Positions 1 to 12,239 of a stretch of 64,000 nucleotides of DNA are shown piece after piece. The notes beneath the pieces were generated by a model, which saw only the letters and a list, made by a program, of their open reading frames with translations, was not told the origin of the DNA and searched no databases. How positions within the stretch are numbered: the first letter of the stretch is position 1; each line of letters begins with the position of its first letter. Source of the stretch: Fomes fomentarius (lineage: Eukaryota > Basidiomycota > Agaricomycetes > Polyporales > Polyporaceae); NCBI GenBank assembly GCA_022606135.1, contig JABYQN010000008.1, positions 2,418,001 through 2,482,000 of the forward strand, given 5' to 3'. The position numbers and the translations under genes were made by a program.

Positions 1-1158
1 GTAGAGGCAGTGACGGGTAAGACGGGAGCGGAAGAGCTTGAAGTAGACGTCCTGGACCTTAATGACCACGTTGCCGTCAGGGTAGAAGAACTCCGAGGAA
101 CGCAAATTGACAGGGTTCTGGAGCGTCAAACACGAATTGGGAGCGTGGTAGGATGGTGGCCGCTCCATATCGACAGTCCAAGACGGCTTCGGGCCGTCGG
201 GCACTGAATTTGCGACAGCGGGCTGCCTTGAACTGTCAACCGCTGAGGGTTCGACTTCTAGACGCTCCGAGTCGTTGACCGATGAAGGCCTGGAATCAGA
301 ATTCACGAGTACGTCCATAACAGAAGACTCCGAGTCACTGCTCTCGTCAATCGGTGAAGGGACAGATGTGCGAGTCGCCGCCGGCCCAGGCGTGACCGCC
401 GTTTGAGCAGCTGTACGGGCACCTGTTGACGTACCAGAGGCTTCCGACTCTGAAAAAAGTCGTGGTGCGAGTAGGAATGGCGACCGGAAGCCTGAGGGAG
501 ACAACGGTGAACGTGGGACTGGGGTCGGACGAGATGCAGACCAGTCAGACGTGGGCTCAGATTTGACAAAAGACGGCATTACACGAGGTCCCCGTGTCTC
601 AGAAGATGGTCTGGTTGCGAATGCGAAGATAGGGGGCTGCGTGACTGATCGCTCAGGGTGGCTAGAAATGTTGGCCGCGAACCAATTAGGACGATCAACT
701 GGTGGTGTGGGACCTACGGACAAATCCGTGTAGGGTGCAAAGGTCGATGCAGAACTTCTCGCCTGAGTTGTATGTACCGCTGTTGGTGTCGTATCAGAGC
801 CCGATGCAGGAGCGGAGAATCTGAGTCCTGACAGCCCTGATAGAGGGTACGAGGTCGAAGTGGTGGCTGATGAGGACTGTAGCTTTGTCTGGAGCTGAAA
901 CAGCGATGTCGATGGAACTAGCTTCTGGTGTTCATCGCGAATCGTACCGGTCGACGCAAATGGGGGACTGAACGCGGACCAGGACGTAGTCGCAGAGTTT
1001 ATGGACGCCCAAGTCGTCGGCTGAGAGGGTCTAGCTGACGTTTTCGGACTGCGCTGTCCGTGAGTTGCTGGATTCGACGGCTTGTGTTTATGAGCCTTGG
1101 CCTTATGTTTCTTCTTTCCCGCGGGCTTGGGCTTGGTAGACTGTGGCGGACAAGTCAT
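1..1158 (-). CDS. BTB/POZ-domain protein, partial (3' end beyond window)
   Basis: The minus frame is open from an ATG at 1156-1158 to the left edge, 386 codons, so the protein is incomplete. The first 30 residues are Lys/His/Pro-rich (a likely nuclear signal), then about 300 residues are Ser/Thr/Pro-rich and probably disordered. The last 40 or so residues before the edge read FFYPDGNVVIKVQ then FKLFRSRLTR, the start of a BTB fold of the fungal type (aromatic, D-G-N-V-V-I, then F-K-L-hydrophobic-R-S-R-L). The same motif recurs in the two neighbouring genes, which are paralogs. BTB folds mediate dimerisation or adaptor binding; the partner cannot be told. The long disordered N-terminus is unlike the short one of the gene at 5611. 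The window cuts the fold, so later introns and length are unknown. Confidence 0.75.
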   Translation of the reverse strand, partial: MTCPPQSTKPKPAGKKKHKAKAHKHKPSNPATHGQRSPKTSARPSQPTTWASINSATTSWSAFSPPFASTGTIRDEHQKLVPSTSLFQLQTKLQSSSATTSTSYPLSGLSGLRFSAPASGSDTTPTAVHTTQARSSASTFAPYTDLSVGPTPPVDRPNWFAANISSHPERSVTQPPIFAFATRPSSETRGPRVMPSFVKSEPTSDWSASRPTPVPRSPLSPSGFRSPFLLAPRLFSESEASGTSTGARTAAQTAVTPGPAATRTSVPSPIDESSDSESSVMDVLVNSDSRPSSVNDSERLEVEPSAVDSSRQPAVANSVPDGPKPSWTVDMERPPSYHAPNSCLTLQNPVNLRSSEFFYPDGNVVIKVQDVYFKLFRSRLTRHCLY

Positions 1159-3520
1159 GCGCACTGAGTACGTGTAGATCGCTTAATTACAGTCTACAGA
1201 GCTCACCCTTTGTTCTGTGCAAGATGTACTGGCGTTGGCAGAAGACAGGTGTGGTGCACCGATGGGTTCATCGCAGGCCCAATCCGTGCGAGCCTGTTTA
1301 GCAGCCCCTTCCATGCTCCGTACCCATCCTCCCTCAGTCTCAATAGGCACCTCCCGTTTATTGGAGCCAGCCAAATGTTGAGGATCTGGAAATAGAGGTG
1401 TTGCGTTACTGCCAGTGGCCCAAGGAGGTGCCCGTTGCTCAAAGGTACTGTATTGATGGATAGGTGCTGCCGCTCTCCACATCCACTCCGGGGGTGGCTG
1501 CTGCATCGAAGATACTTGTGCGTATATTCAGAGACCCCTGCTACTTGCAGCCTGAGATGGGAAAACGGTGGTACAGACCTTGGGCACAGATCTTCCGGTC
1601 TCGGACGCGTTCAACGAAGAAACTTATAACTGTTGCTGCGGCAGCCGCGGTGCGGCAAACCGTGTGACTGTGACAGATGTCACAAAGGTACCCCTCTGAC
1701 ATAAGCATACCATCCTCGGCCACCGCTTGGCTGGTTCGTCATTGCACCAGCGAAATCAAGTATTAGAGAGCCTTGTAACTAAGTCTTTGACAGTAGTGTG
1801 CGTATGTCCGGAACAAGGTCATTCTATAACCCACACGGCGCCCAAATCCATGGTCAACTCGAGCTTATTCTGACGCACGTTGGGTGGTCACTGTCTCGCC
1901 GACCGCGACCACACTCACAGGCTGAGGATTGAAGCTGCAACTTGACGCATACCCTCGTTTCCGCTTGTCTGCTCCACACGGTTTACAAGGACCTTTTCCC
2001 TCCGACCCGCCACAGATGAAACGTGTGGCTGTTGAACACACTGCTCCTTAGTCACTATTTTTCTGGAACTGCCAGTGAGATGGGACTAACTTCTGCAATT
2101 GTTACATCCGCCTCTGACGAGCGGATGGTAGTGGTTTCTAGAACCGTGTGGCCTGAATTCGTCTTCCGACTCGGGGTCCATCGAACTTTTCGGTTGCGTT
2201 GACTAAGTCGTGATGGATAGAATATTAGAAGAGTATAGAAGGAGCTGTCGAGAATAGTCACTACCGACCTCTGTCATGACTCTGGAGGGTAGCTTGGAGT
2301 TGAGGGGGATTTGTCCTCGAGCGGTGTCGACTGGTGCTCTATTTATGCAGGTCCATTCGGGAGCGATGTCTGCGTTACAAGGGAGTGATAAAATGCAGGA
2401 GAACAAAGGCGCCACGCATAGCGTCGTCCTCGGAAAATGAATAAGAGCTTTATCAGGAGTCAGGAGCTTGCGTGACAGATGTCAATGCGAAATGTCTGTG
2501 CTCATGCTTCGCTCACGTAACAGTCTCGCTACCGTACAGATACGTTGCTGTTGTACAAACGACTATTGTTTCGGAACGTCAGTCAACAATGAGGCACAAG
2601 ACCGTCATCGGCCGCGATGATATTCTGTGGATATGCAACTATGAGTACGAGGTGGTCGAAGATGCGTTTCGGAGGTGTTCTCTGAAACGTTTCCGGACAC
2701 GTTTCTGGCCGCCAAAGACCTGTCTCCGGCGGAAACATGCTGACATCGTCGAAACGCCTCCGGGGGTGGAGTGCGTAAATGTGTATAAACACTTGTCGAT
2801 AGTGATCGTGATGCCTTCCAGCTGTCGTGCTCGCATTCTACGACCGAGGGCCGTCTCACAATCCTTGAGTTGCCGAGTGGTAAAAGAACGAACTCACTTC
2901 GTCGCCACGTTAGAACCGCCCCGACCCTCACCCAAGCCACAAGAGCTCGCACTGATTCACCGCATGGGACGACCGCCGCAGGCGCTCAACCCTCAGTTGT
3001 TGATTGCGACGCGCTCGCATTGGCCAACGCACAAAGCGCCGCCTCCGTCCAAGGGCAGAAAGCCTGATACCTCGACGTGCGCGGGCATGTACAACGAACT
3101 GCGCGAGCCTGCCCTAGCCCTCCTGCAGGAGAGCAGTAGGGCGCGACGAAGCCTGGGTAGTTAGTCCAGATCGGCTGTGCGGAAATGGACGAGGCCGAGG
3201 ATGAGCTGAACCAGTGATGGGCTGCTGCAGTGGGCCCGGATTCGGAGCGATCGTTGGTCCTTGAGAGCCCGATGGTCTACGGCTCGAGCAAGGCCGACGA
3301 CATTTGAGCCGCACAAGGTCAAATTCGTGGATGAGTGGACCTGCGCGGGACTGGGAGCACGCGTGTGCGGAGAGCAGCGATGCATTCGGATAGAGATGGA
3401 GCAGAGTCAAAGTCTAAGCAGTACACTGAGCAGTCTAGCAAGTCCGCCAGTACACCTACAGTATGACAACATCATCAGCACCACCATAGCTCGACAGGGA
3501 ACGCATAGTACGTACCACCA
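1159..3520. other. Intergenic, no supportable gene
   Basis: This stretch lies between two minus-strand BTB genes. Open frames exist on both strands (the longest, 230 codons, at 2472-3164) but lack family motifs, have no convincing splice partners and overlap equally open opposing frames. Near 2660-2770 there are short GGAGGC/GTTTC inverted repeats. I see no RNA gene. Confidence 0.5.
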
Positions 3521-5391
3521 TCACTCCTCCCCCTCTCCCCTCAACCCGAGCAGTACATCCAACCTCTTCCACAACTTCACCCTCATCTCGCCCCACGCAT
3601 CCCTCCTCTCCCCCACACACGCAGCGCAATAGCCCGCGCCGGCCCAGTCCACATCGCGCACCAGCATCTCCAGCCCGCGAAAGACGTCCGCGAACCCGGC
3701 CTCGAACACGCTGGCCTCGAGCAGGCGCGCCGGCCACTGGGTGCCGTCAGCGCGACGCGCCTTCTGACGATCCTGCGCTATCTTCTGTTTCGCGAGCGAC
3801 ACGCTGTTGTCGGAGGCGAGATGGGAGAGCGGGCACGGGAAGGCGGAGGGGAGGGGTGCGACCCGCATCAGGGCGAGCCATTCGGCCTGCATAGCTTCTT
3901 TTGCGCGCACGAGCCGGACGAGGTCGGATGCGGCGAGACGTGGAGGAGGGGCGTGCGTCTCATCGTCCTCGCTTGCGATCTCGAGTTGTGTTTGTGACTG
4001 TGAGGGGGAGGGGTCGGCGTGTACGACGTACACTTCGACATCCTGTCCGAAGTTGGGCGTGCGAAGGAGTTCGAAGTATGCGCTCTTGAGGACTTCGGGG
4101 ACGTCGCATTGCTGTGCGAGCAGGATGGTCTCGACTGCGTGGGATTCGGAGCGGGGTTCGGCTGTGAGTTGTGCAAGGTCTTGCGGCCACATGGTGCGCA
4201 GGAGGTGGGTGGCGAAGGAGAGGATGCTGGTGAACTTGAGCGTGTGCGCGGCGCGGAGGAGGGAAGCGAGGACCGGGAAGGGCGGTGGGGTGCTCGCGTA
4301 TGCTCTGCGAATCTCGCGTCAGGGGGGCAAGAGTGATGAAGATAGAGAGACGTACATTCCAGCGTCGAGTGCGGTTAGGAGTCGCTCGAAGTCTAGGACG
4401 CTCACGCCCTTGGCGACGTAGAGCGGACAGCTATCAACGACATCTGGCTCTTCGGCGCTGTCGGAACTGGTACTTAGGCTTGCTCTGCAGACTCGGGTCA
4501 GTGGTCGAGTGGAGAAAAAGAGCTGGGAGAGGGACGGACCGGTCAGCTCTGAAGAGGGCGGAGAAGTAGTCGGACTGGGAGGTAAGACGGGAGCGGTGGA
4601 GGCGAAAGAGAGTGTTCTGGACTTGGACTACAACGGAGCCGTCGAGATGCCAGAAATTCTCGCTCCGCTTGCGGGTTATGGCGTTTTGCTTGCCTTTGTC
4701 TTTAATCCTACCATTCGGCTTGAAAGTCGAGGGAGGGTGTACGGAGGCTGGGGTATGGTGGGATGGAGTGAGAGGGACAGGACGGGGAAGGGGCTGGGTG
4801 GCGGGCGGGGGCGCGAGTTGAGAGTGGCGAGCGCGTTTAGTGGGTCTGGGCGAGTGAGCGCAAGAAAGAGGGGGATATAGAACAAGTTACGGACTGGGTG
4901 AAGGACGGTGAGAACTGAGAAACTCCTTCCGCGAGCTCGTGCGCTCCTCTCTTATTTTCTCTGTGCGTAGACTTGGGCGTACTCGAGGAAGAAGGCAGAG
5001 CGCTCGTTGCTGAGCTCACTCCCGTCTTTTTGCCCTCTGAAAAGGTCGCTGTCGGCGGGGATCGGTCTTGAGAGGGAGCTTTGCGCGTTGAGCTGCGGGT
5101 CTTGCGCGGACTGGGGGCCGTTACTGGTGTCAGAGGGAGCTCCTGCTCGACGATCTCCTCCTTCGGGTTCGGACTCTTGCCTCCTCTTATACTCTCAGCG
5201 AGCTTGGGAGAAGGCTCTCGCAGCGAGCGCGGAGTAAGAGTTTTTGAGGTTGAAGGCTGTGGTGTGCTAGACCGTGAAAGTTGTCTTGCTTGGGTAGCCA
5301 CGATTTGTGCAAAGTCAGGCAAGCTGGAGTTGCTGTGATCCGAGTCCGAGCCGATAGAGGCTGCATCGGCTAGAATGCTGTCGTCCAGCAT
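3521..5391 (-). CDS. BTB/POZ-domain protein
   Basis: Start ATG is at 5389-5391 and the stop at 3521. Exon 1 encodes about 160 Ser/Thr/Pro-rich residues. An intron of uncertain borders (about 4750-4915) leads to a BTB exon with NFWHLDGSVVVQVQ and LFRLHRSRLTSQSDYFSALF, matching the fungal BTB core. A further intron (GTCCGT to CTGCAG, about 4473-4529) restores the frame to a segment with the BTB helix pattern (CPLYVAKG, LDFERLLTALDAGM). After a third intron near 4300-4350, the last exon of roughly 260 residues carries the alpha-helical BTB-back region and ends with CAACVGERRDAWGE, closely like CRSCLGERAKAWGT at the end of the gene at 5611. It lies head-to-head with that gene, about 220 bases apart, so they may share a promoter region. 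Function beyond protein-protein interaction is unknown. Confidence 0.75.
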
Positions 5392-5610
5392 CGAGTATGT
5401 ATGAAGAGAGCAGGCGCGTCCGAGTCCGGTCCCCGACGCGTCGCGCGGGTGTCACGCGTCGGTCACATCATTCCCGACGGGTCGCAGCAGTGGAGAATAG
5501 GGGTTTACTATTCTTCCACTTTCTTAAATGACGGTCAAAGCAGAGCTGGATGGTCAGTTCATCTCTGCTGAGCCGACACCTAACTCGCCTGACTGAAAGG
5601 TTGTCTAGAG

Positions 5611-6804
5611 ATGAATTCTAGTGCGTCGAGCGCGGGCGGGACGAAACGCGTGAGTTCCAAGTTCTCTCGACGCCAGCCCAGTGGAAGCCAACTGGTAAAT
5701 GTAGAAAGCGGACGAGACCGCGTCGGACCAAGACGTGAAGCGCATCAAGCAAGAAGTGGAAGGCGAGAGTGTCCAGCCGGACTCGGACGTGCCCGAGCCC
5801 GAGCCCGCCCAGAACAGATCGCCCGAGTTTTGGTACGAGGACGGCAATGTGGTTATCGTCGTCGGCAACACCGCGTTCAAGCTCTACAAGGCCCGCCTGT
5901 CCCGCTTCTCGGCCGCCCTCGCTGCACGCTTCGCTCAGGACGACGGCTCGAGCCGGCCGCTCATTCAAGCCTGCCCAGTGTACGAGCTGGCGGACGTGAG
6001 CGTAGAGGACCTGACAGAGCTCCTGACCATCCTCGAGAACCCCGCGTACGTCCCTCCTCTCCCCTCTCTTCCTCTTCCTCTCACCTCGCCTACCCCCTCT
6101 CTCCCACCAGCCTCTCTCCCTCCCCACCGCCCTCTCAAGACACGCTCATCTCCATCCTCCGCGCCTCCCAAGCCCTCGACTGCTCAACAACCCGCGCCTT
6201 TGCCGTCGACAACCTCCGCGCCCTCTGGCCAGACACCGACCCAAAGCTCCCTGGCCCCCGCCGCTCCGCCGTCGACGCCATCAAGATCATACGCCTCTCC
6301 CGCGAGTGCGCCGTCCCCGAGCTCCGCAAGCGCGCCTTCTACGAGCTCCTCCGCAACCCGCCCTTCTTCAACACCGTCGCAAAGGACCGCACCCGCATCC
6401 CCCTCCCAGACGCGGATATCATCGCCCTGCTGATGGCGAAGAGTGATTTGCAGCACCGGTGGTGCTTGCTCGTGATGAAACCGCCCTACCCGTCTGCGGA
6501 CGCCTGCCCGAACGTGGAAGCGAGTCCTAGTAGTCCTGGCCGCCAGAAGGACGCTCACTGTCAGCGGAGGTTCGTAAAGGGCTGGTCCCGCAAGGTCAGT
6601 TGGAGGTCCGACCTCGTCGACACCGGCGACTTTGACGCGGGCAGGGCCGACCCGATAGGTTATCTGCAGACGTTAATGACCGAAAAGTCGTCCGCGCTCG
6701 CTGCTGCAGGTTGGTGCAGGAGCTGTCTGGGCGAGAGAGCAAAGGCGTGGGGCACGGCCCAGGCCCAGTGGTGGGCGTCGTTGGACAATTGGTTTAAATC
6801 TTGA
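5611..6804 (+). CDS. BTB/POZ-domain protein
   Basis: Splicing 5611-5649, 5705-6045 and 6111-6804 gives an unbroken 357-residue protein with phases that fit. The start is the first ATG after a 220-base divergent promoter shared with the minus-strand BTB gene. Residues about 45-85 hold the BTB core (EFWYEDGNVVIVVGN, FKLYKARLSRFSAAL), followed by PVYELADVSVEDLTELLTIL, the usual end of the BTB fold before the intron. The rest is helical with a conserved tail WCRSCLGERAKAWG shared with the paralog at 3521. Two residues of the tail are a CxxC pair that could bind metal. Homologs are common in agaricomycetes as expanded families; substrate-adaptor roles are usually supposed but unproven. The intron at 6046 is pyrimidine-rich, and its acceptor (6110) was chosen because it alone keeps the downstream frame. 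Confidence 0.85.
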   Translation: MNSSASSAGGTKRVSSKFSRRQPSGSQLVNVESGRDRVGPRREAHQARSGRRECPAGLGRARARARPEQIARVLVRGRQCGYRRRQHRVQALQGPPVPLLGRPRCTLRSGRRLEPAAHSSLPSVRAGGRERRGPDRAPDHPREPRVRPSSPLSSSSSHLAYPLSPTSLSPSPPPSQDTLISILRASQALDCSTTRAFAVDNLRALWPDTDPKLPGPRRSAVDAIKIIRLSRECAVPELRKRAFYELLRNPPFFNTVAKDRTRIPLPDADIIALLMAKSDLQHRWCLLVMKPPYPSADACPNVEASPSSPGRQKDAHCQRRFVKGWSRKVSWRSDLVDTGDFDAGRADPIGYLQTLMTEKSSALAAAGWCRSCLGERAKAWGTAQAQWWASLDNWFKS

Positions 6805-7616
6805 CTTCTAGTTGATTTGCATGTCTACCTTGTAGAGTGTTGTGATGCGTACTGTATGCTCGTCGTTTCGGATGTAGACACCGCTCTCCCGCCATCCACC
6901 AATAGAGAAGAAGAGATCAGACGACGGCGATGAACCTCGAGTCTCTCTTGTCAAGGTCCATGGTGGAAGTAGTCAGAGTCTATCTGGATATTGTGCAACG
7001 TTAACAGTGAGCACGACCGTTCTTCATCTCACACAGCTCGCGGGCTTGGACATCCTTGAGGCGACTTGGACGGTGGCGAATTGAACGGATACTAATCGCG
7101 CTCAATCAAGAGTAGCATATATGCGCATGCAGGGGATAAGGCAAGCTTGACCACGGAGCACCATCCCGCCGCTCCCCACCCGATGCAGTGGCACCTGGTA
7201 GTAATAGGTTATCAAGAACAACCCCCGCCACCTGCGACGCTCGTTACTGGACCACAAACGGTGAGAGAGACGGTGCCCTCACCATGTCTCGCGCGACATC
7301 ATCGCACAGTGGTGCGCCGCAGTCTGCCGCTGCCGCTTTTGCGAATACCCATCCCTATAATAAAGCTTCAGTCAATAAACTCAGAACATTCACCAGCATA
7401 CTGAGCTCCTCAATTCGCACATGTCCCATAAGATTAAATTGATTGTAGGCGTCGGTGCTACCGGTAACATAGCTGTCGTCGTCATAAACCATGAGCAGCC
7501 GCCACTGCCCTACCCACTTTCCTGCGTGTACGAGGTACAACCTGCATGCCCCCAGACCGATCCGAGCCAAACAACATCAGTGGCTGATGTTGAGCGTGCT
7601 GGACTAATGCGGACGT
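6805..7616. other. Intergenic between convergent BTB and SEC61 genes
   Basis: Two convergent 3' ends flank this stretch. Short open frames (7147-7442) have no recognisable domain and overlap each other in different frames. Part of the stretch will be 3' UTR. No RNA gene seen. Confidence 0.5.
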
Positions 7617-9539
7617 TTAGAAGAGCTCGCCCAGCGCTGCCATCTCAGGACCGCCCGACTCGCGCATTCCGATCTCCCAGTCTACAAAGCCGGTCAGTCA
7701 GCGGGGTTGATGAAGGTGCGAGAGCATCACTTACAGCCGTAGATGATGGTGACAGCCATGAGTATACCAGTCCCACTGCCAATGGCGCCCATCAAGTCCG
7801 CGACGACGGAAAGGAGACCGAGGATGGCACCACCAAGCGCAGCCGCGGTAGGGACGACGCGCTTTAGTTCCTTGTACATTGAGCCCTCACGGTGACCAGC
7901 CATGACCTACGTCCACGATAAGCGTGAGTAAACACCAACGTCAAAAACGAAGAGCACAACACACCATCTGCTGATCCTTGAGCTGCTTCGCGATGTCACG
8001 AGGCCCACTTCCAGAGACTTCGATCCAGGTCTTGGAAAAGATGGCGCACGCAGTAACGGTGAACGCGACGTAAATCAAAGTGTGCACGGGGTCGAGGAGC
8101 ACGGCGCGGAGCGTGTGCGGGGGCGACATGTAGTACGCGATACCCGACACGGCCGCGAGCTGAGGAGAGTCCTCGAGGGGCTAGAGCACACCACTCAGTA
8201 CGACGCGACGTTAGGCAAGAGAAGGAAAGATCGTACCTCCCACACACCGAGGAGACGGACGAGGAAGTTGCTTGGGAAGCGGTTGGCGAGCATCTGGGAG
8301 ATGAGGAAGACGTTGGACGTGAGGGCACTCTCCAACATGATGGGCATGTTCGACGTGTAGAAGAGCTTGACGGGGTAACTGCCGCGCTGGCCACGGAAGC
8401 GGTTGCTCTTGACGGGGATTTCGATACGGAAGCCCTGGAGGTAGATGACGACAGCAAAAACGGCTACAGTCGCGATGAGGTTCATGATGTTGGGGAGACG
8501 CTCGCGCCAGAAGGCCTCGCGGAGAGCACGGCCCTTATCGTTCCAGGTGAAGACCAGGTGGAAGAGGGAGACGACAGCACCCTCGAACTCGGGACCACGA
8601 CCGGTGTTGACGGTGGTGGGGGAGAAAGCCTTCCAGACGATGGACTCGCAGATGTTGGTGGCAATGAAGAGGGAGATACCAGAGCCGAGACCGTAGCCCT
8701 TCTGGAGAAGCTCGTCGAGGAGGATGACGATGAGGGAGGCGGAGATGAGCTGGATGATGAGCAAGAGACAGATGCCGGCGCCGAGGTCGCTAGGTTGACC
8801 ATACATGCCAGTGAGGACGTAGACGGTAGCCTGGCCGAGAGCGAGGACGAGAGCAAAAACTAGGAGTAATCGATGTCAGTACGCGGTTGAGGGAAGCACG
8901 TCCAGTCATGCAGCCGTACGAGCACCGCCGCTGGCGAGAAAACGACCCATGTCATGATCCCAGTACGACGTGTGCGAGATGGCTCAGCCTGCCCAGTCTC
9001 CTTCCACCCGTCCGCGACAATGTGCGGTAGGACCAACGACACAAGATGGACGACTCACGTTTCTGGGCGCCACTGAACAAGGCGCGGTCCTCCTTCAACG
9101 AAAAGTCGACTTCGATCAGGTTCGCGCCGGCCAGCAGCTGGATGATCATGCCCGAGGTGACGATGGGGGTGATACCGAGCTCCATGAGTGTCCCACGATT
9201 AGATGCTAGGATGACACGCATCCAGTACAGCGGGTCGGCCGAGTCCGAGGACATGATACCATAGAGGGGGACTTGGGAGCAGACGAGGAAGATGAGGAGG
9301 GTGACGGCGGTCCATAGCACTTTTTGGTTGAACGGAACCTGTGCGCGCGAGAGAATGCGAATGGATACGGTGCGTGGTTGATGAGCCGGAGAAGAGGAAT
9401 GCTTACTTTGCGGTCAGGGGATGATACCTCGGGGAGGATGGGCAGGAAGGGTCGGACGAGATTCAGAAACCGGACTGCGTCGGAGAGAGGTCAGTGCGCG
9501 CGGCGTAGGACGACGACGACAAGACTTACAACCGCTCAT
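7617..9539 (-). CDS. SEC61: Protein transport protein SEC61 alpha subunit
   Basis: This is the channel-forming subunit of the ER translocon (SecY family), about 475 residues with ten membrane segments. Start ATG is at 9537-9539: M-S-G, then a short intron, then [20 protein letters not shown], the conserved N-terminus. Further family signatures follow in order: SQVPLYGIM (plug region), [65 protein letters not shown] (cytosolic ribosome-binding loop), [29 protein letters not shown], and [21 protein letters not shown]. At least five introns interrupt it. The stop is at 7617-7619 after [12 protein letters not shown]. It is full length with no missing key part, so it is a housekeeping anchor for the chromosome. 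Its promoter must lie in the 280 bases up to the ATG7 3' end, in the same orientation. Confidence 0.96.
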
Positions 9540-9821
9540 GGTGGCGAAGAGGGAAGAAGGAACGGCGGGGGTCAGCGAACGAAGGTGAGTCTTAACCAGA
9601 CACGTCGCGCTTGGACGAGTGAGGTGGCACACACAAACATGCGCAAACATCGCGCAATCCGAATATGGAAACTCGACGTGGTCGTCCTCTCGCCCGACAA
9701 CGCATGATCAGATCTCAAGTATGAGGTATATTCGTCAAGGGTATGGATCATACAGCCGCAGGGTAGCAACACCCTCCGTAATCTACTGGTACAACATTAG
9801 CCCATCGTACAAGCTTCCTTC

Positions 9822-12161
9822 CTAGAAATCATCCTCCTCCCCGTCTACCAAGTCATCATTCTCCAGCGCAGCCTGCGTCTCCTCATACAGCGCCTTCAGC
9901 CCCGTCAGCGTCGGCAAGAACTCGGTGTCATTGAACGCCTTCAGCAGCACCTCGAACCCCTCCTTCTCGTACGCCTCGATCACCCGCTCGCTGCATCCCG
10001 TGCACCGATCGTACGCGGGACCCACGATAGGCACGTTGCGAAACTGTGCTAGGAACCCCCGCAGCTGGTGCGGCACCAGGCCGAGGATGCTTTCGTGCCC
10101 CGAGGACGTCGACCCACCGTCATTATTCGTCTGCAGAGGCGGCGCAGGGGCCTGGATGCCGTCTGGATGTTGCAGCAGTGAGACCAACAGCTCAACCGCT
10201 GTCGATGCCGCGATCGACGCCAGACCCGGTCGCGTCACCGTACACATCTGGTCCAGCGTCCGGTCTGTCAACGACTATACACACACCTCGCATCAGTTTA
10301 CGACACACAACGGTCAGCATACGAGCACTCACATCACTCGGCGCGACGATGTCATTGCAATAATAACAGCCCAACCTCTTCCCGTCCTTGTCCGCCGCAC
10401 GCGCCCCGTGTCGCATGACAAGGAATGTGTCGAATCCGAGCGCTGCGTTCAGCACAATCTTGCCTTTCGCAGCTCCAAGCACGGTCGGAAGCCAGCGGCT
10501 CTCGCGCGAGTCCATCAGCAAGAAGATCACATCGTGCTCGTCGACCAGCTTCTCCAGCTGCGCAACATCCTTCTTCGTCTGTTCGACCGACGCCGGTGGA
10601 ATCGGGTGCCCTGGCATCGGGATGCTCAAATTGTACCCCGAAGCGTTCTATCATACCGGTGAGCACGCGGCATCGGCGCGGAAGGAGGTACGTACCACTC
10701 CGGGGAAGATCTTCTTCAGCTTCTCTGCCGCACACGCAGCCTTGGGCTTCCCGCCGTTCAAACAGTCCTCGAAATCGAACAGCGGCTGTCGGACGGGGTT
10801 CGAGAACGACACTCGTGCCGAGTCGACGAACGTGATCGTCCGCACGCCCCAGCCCTGCCCGTCGTCAGCGCGCGATTCCATGCGAAAACGCGGGGGCATA
10901 CCATGAGTGTCCGCGCGACATAACAACCCAGCGTGCCCGCGCCAAGGAGCAGGCAGCGCGTGTTCGCGACTTTGTCGAGGTCGAGCGCAGGGAGGATTCG
11001 CCACCGCATCAGCTTGAGATTCAAATCCACGGCCTGGTCCGCAAGCCTGCCCTCACGCGTCAGCCGTGCTGCACTACCTCTAGCGCACGAACGCACCTCG
11101 CCGGGTCCATCATAGGTGCAAGGTCCGCCACACGGGGGCCGAGCTTGCCTTGAACGTTCTTCTCCCAGCCCACCGCCGACGGTTTGGTGGCGGGAGCAGC
11201 TGGATCGGCCGCTTGCTTGAGGATCCCAAACCGGCTCTTCCACCCCGCCGTCGAGCCCGCGACGGGTGGCTCCAGGTCGCGCCATGCCAAAATTCTAGTG
11301 CCATGCGCGGTCTCGGGGTACAAGGCGAGGAGGTAGGCGAGGAGATTGCGGAGGGGCCAGCCGGGGTTAGAAGGTAGGGCGGATGGGTCGAGGAAGCCGA
11401 TTGTGCGTTGGTCGGGGGGCACGCCGGCGAAGAAAGTGGGGTAGTCTTCGACGGGGGCGATGGAGGTTTGGTTGGAGAGGACCTTGAATAGGAAGAAGGG
11501 TTTCGGAGAGGCGTGGAGATGGGATTGAATTGCAGAGAGCTGGGGAAAGGGGGGTTAGGGTATGGACTCGGAGCATATCGACACTCACGGTATCCGTTCC
11601 GATCGAGTCCTCGGCCGCAGTCCAATCTTGGTGGATCTCCCATGCAGGCTTGGCAGCGAAAGCGGGGAAGGCGAACCAGTAATAGTACTTGTACTTCTTG
11701 AGATCAGCGAAGGTGATGAGGAGAAAGCGAGTTAGTTGTGTGGTAGACTTGTGGTCGAGGATGCTCTTCCAGATATCGTCGGCGACGGAGTTGAAGAGGG
11801 CGGTCTTGTCCGCGTTCTTGAAGTCCTCGATGGTGTTGAAATTCTTGAACAATCCGTTCGCTACCACGGAATTCTGGGGCAGACTGGGTCTGGTGGTCAA
11901 TGGATGGGAGATAATGGAAGGGAGAAGAGAAACGGACTGGGGGGAGTTCGTGAACGCGTCGGGACTTATGGTGAGATTGCAACTGAGAGGGATGTCCTGG
12001 CCCGTCTCGCGATCCTTGACGGCGCGTCCAGAGGAGTAGGTCGCGGTGAGTGGGAGAGCATCTTCGGACAGGCGAAGGACGTCGATCTTGAGATCTGTGA
12101 GGGCATGCCAGAACGCTGGCTGGACGAGCGACTGGAACGGCGCAAACTGGACGATGGGCAT
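9822..12161 (-). CDS. ATG7: Ubiquitin-like modifier-activating enzyme ATG7
   Basis: E1-like enzyme of autophagy that adenylates ATG8 and ATG12 and passes them to ATG3 and ATG10 in the cytosol. The start at 12159-12161 ([18 protein letters not shown]) matches the family N-terminus. The frame is open further upstream through a poly-proline run, but that is a GGA microsatellite and not conserved sequence. The N-terminal domain has [18 protein letters not shown]. The adenylation domain has [14 protein letters not shown] (ATP loop), [20 protein letters not shown], and [13 protein letters not shown]. The crossover loop has the catalytic cysteine in [12 protein letters not shown]. CxxC zinc pairs occur as CYYC and CTGC. 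The acidic tail ends in EEDDF. About six introns. Apparently intact. Confidence 0.96.
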
Positions 12162-12185
12162 TCGGATGAGGTCGTGGACGCGAGT

Positions 12186-12239
12186 GAGGAGAGGAGGAGG
12201 AGGAGGAGGAGGAGGAGGAGGAGGAGGAGGAGGAGGAAG
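12186..12239. repeat. (GGA)n / (TCC)n microsatellite upstream of ATG7
   Basis: About seventeen GGA triplets on the plus strand. Read on the minus strand the run gives a proline tract in frame with ATG7, upstream of the preferred start. It is likely 5' UTR, or an N-terminal extension if translation begins at 12309-12311. Confidence 0.9.

Noticed and set aside
2472..3164. 230-codon plus-strand open frame
   Set aside because: Low-complexity Arg/Pro/Ser composition, no domain, equally long opposing frames over the same bases, no supporting introns or promoter.
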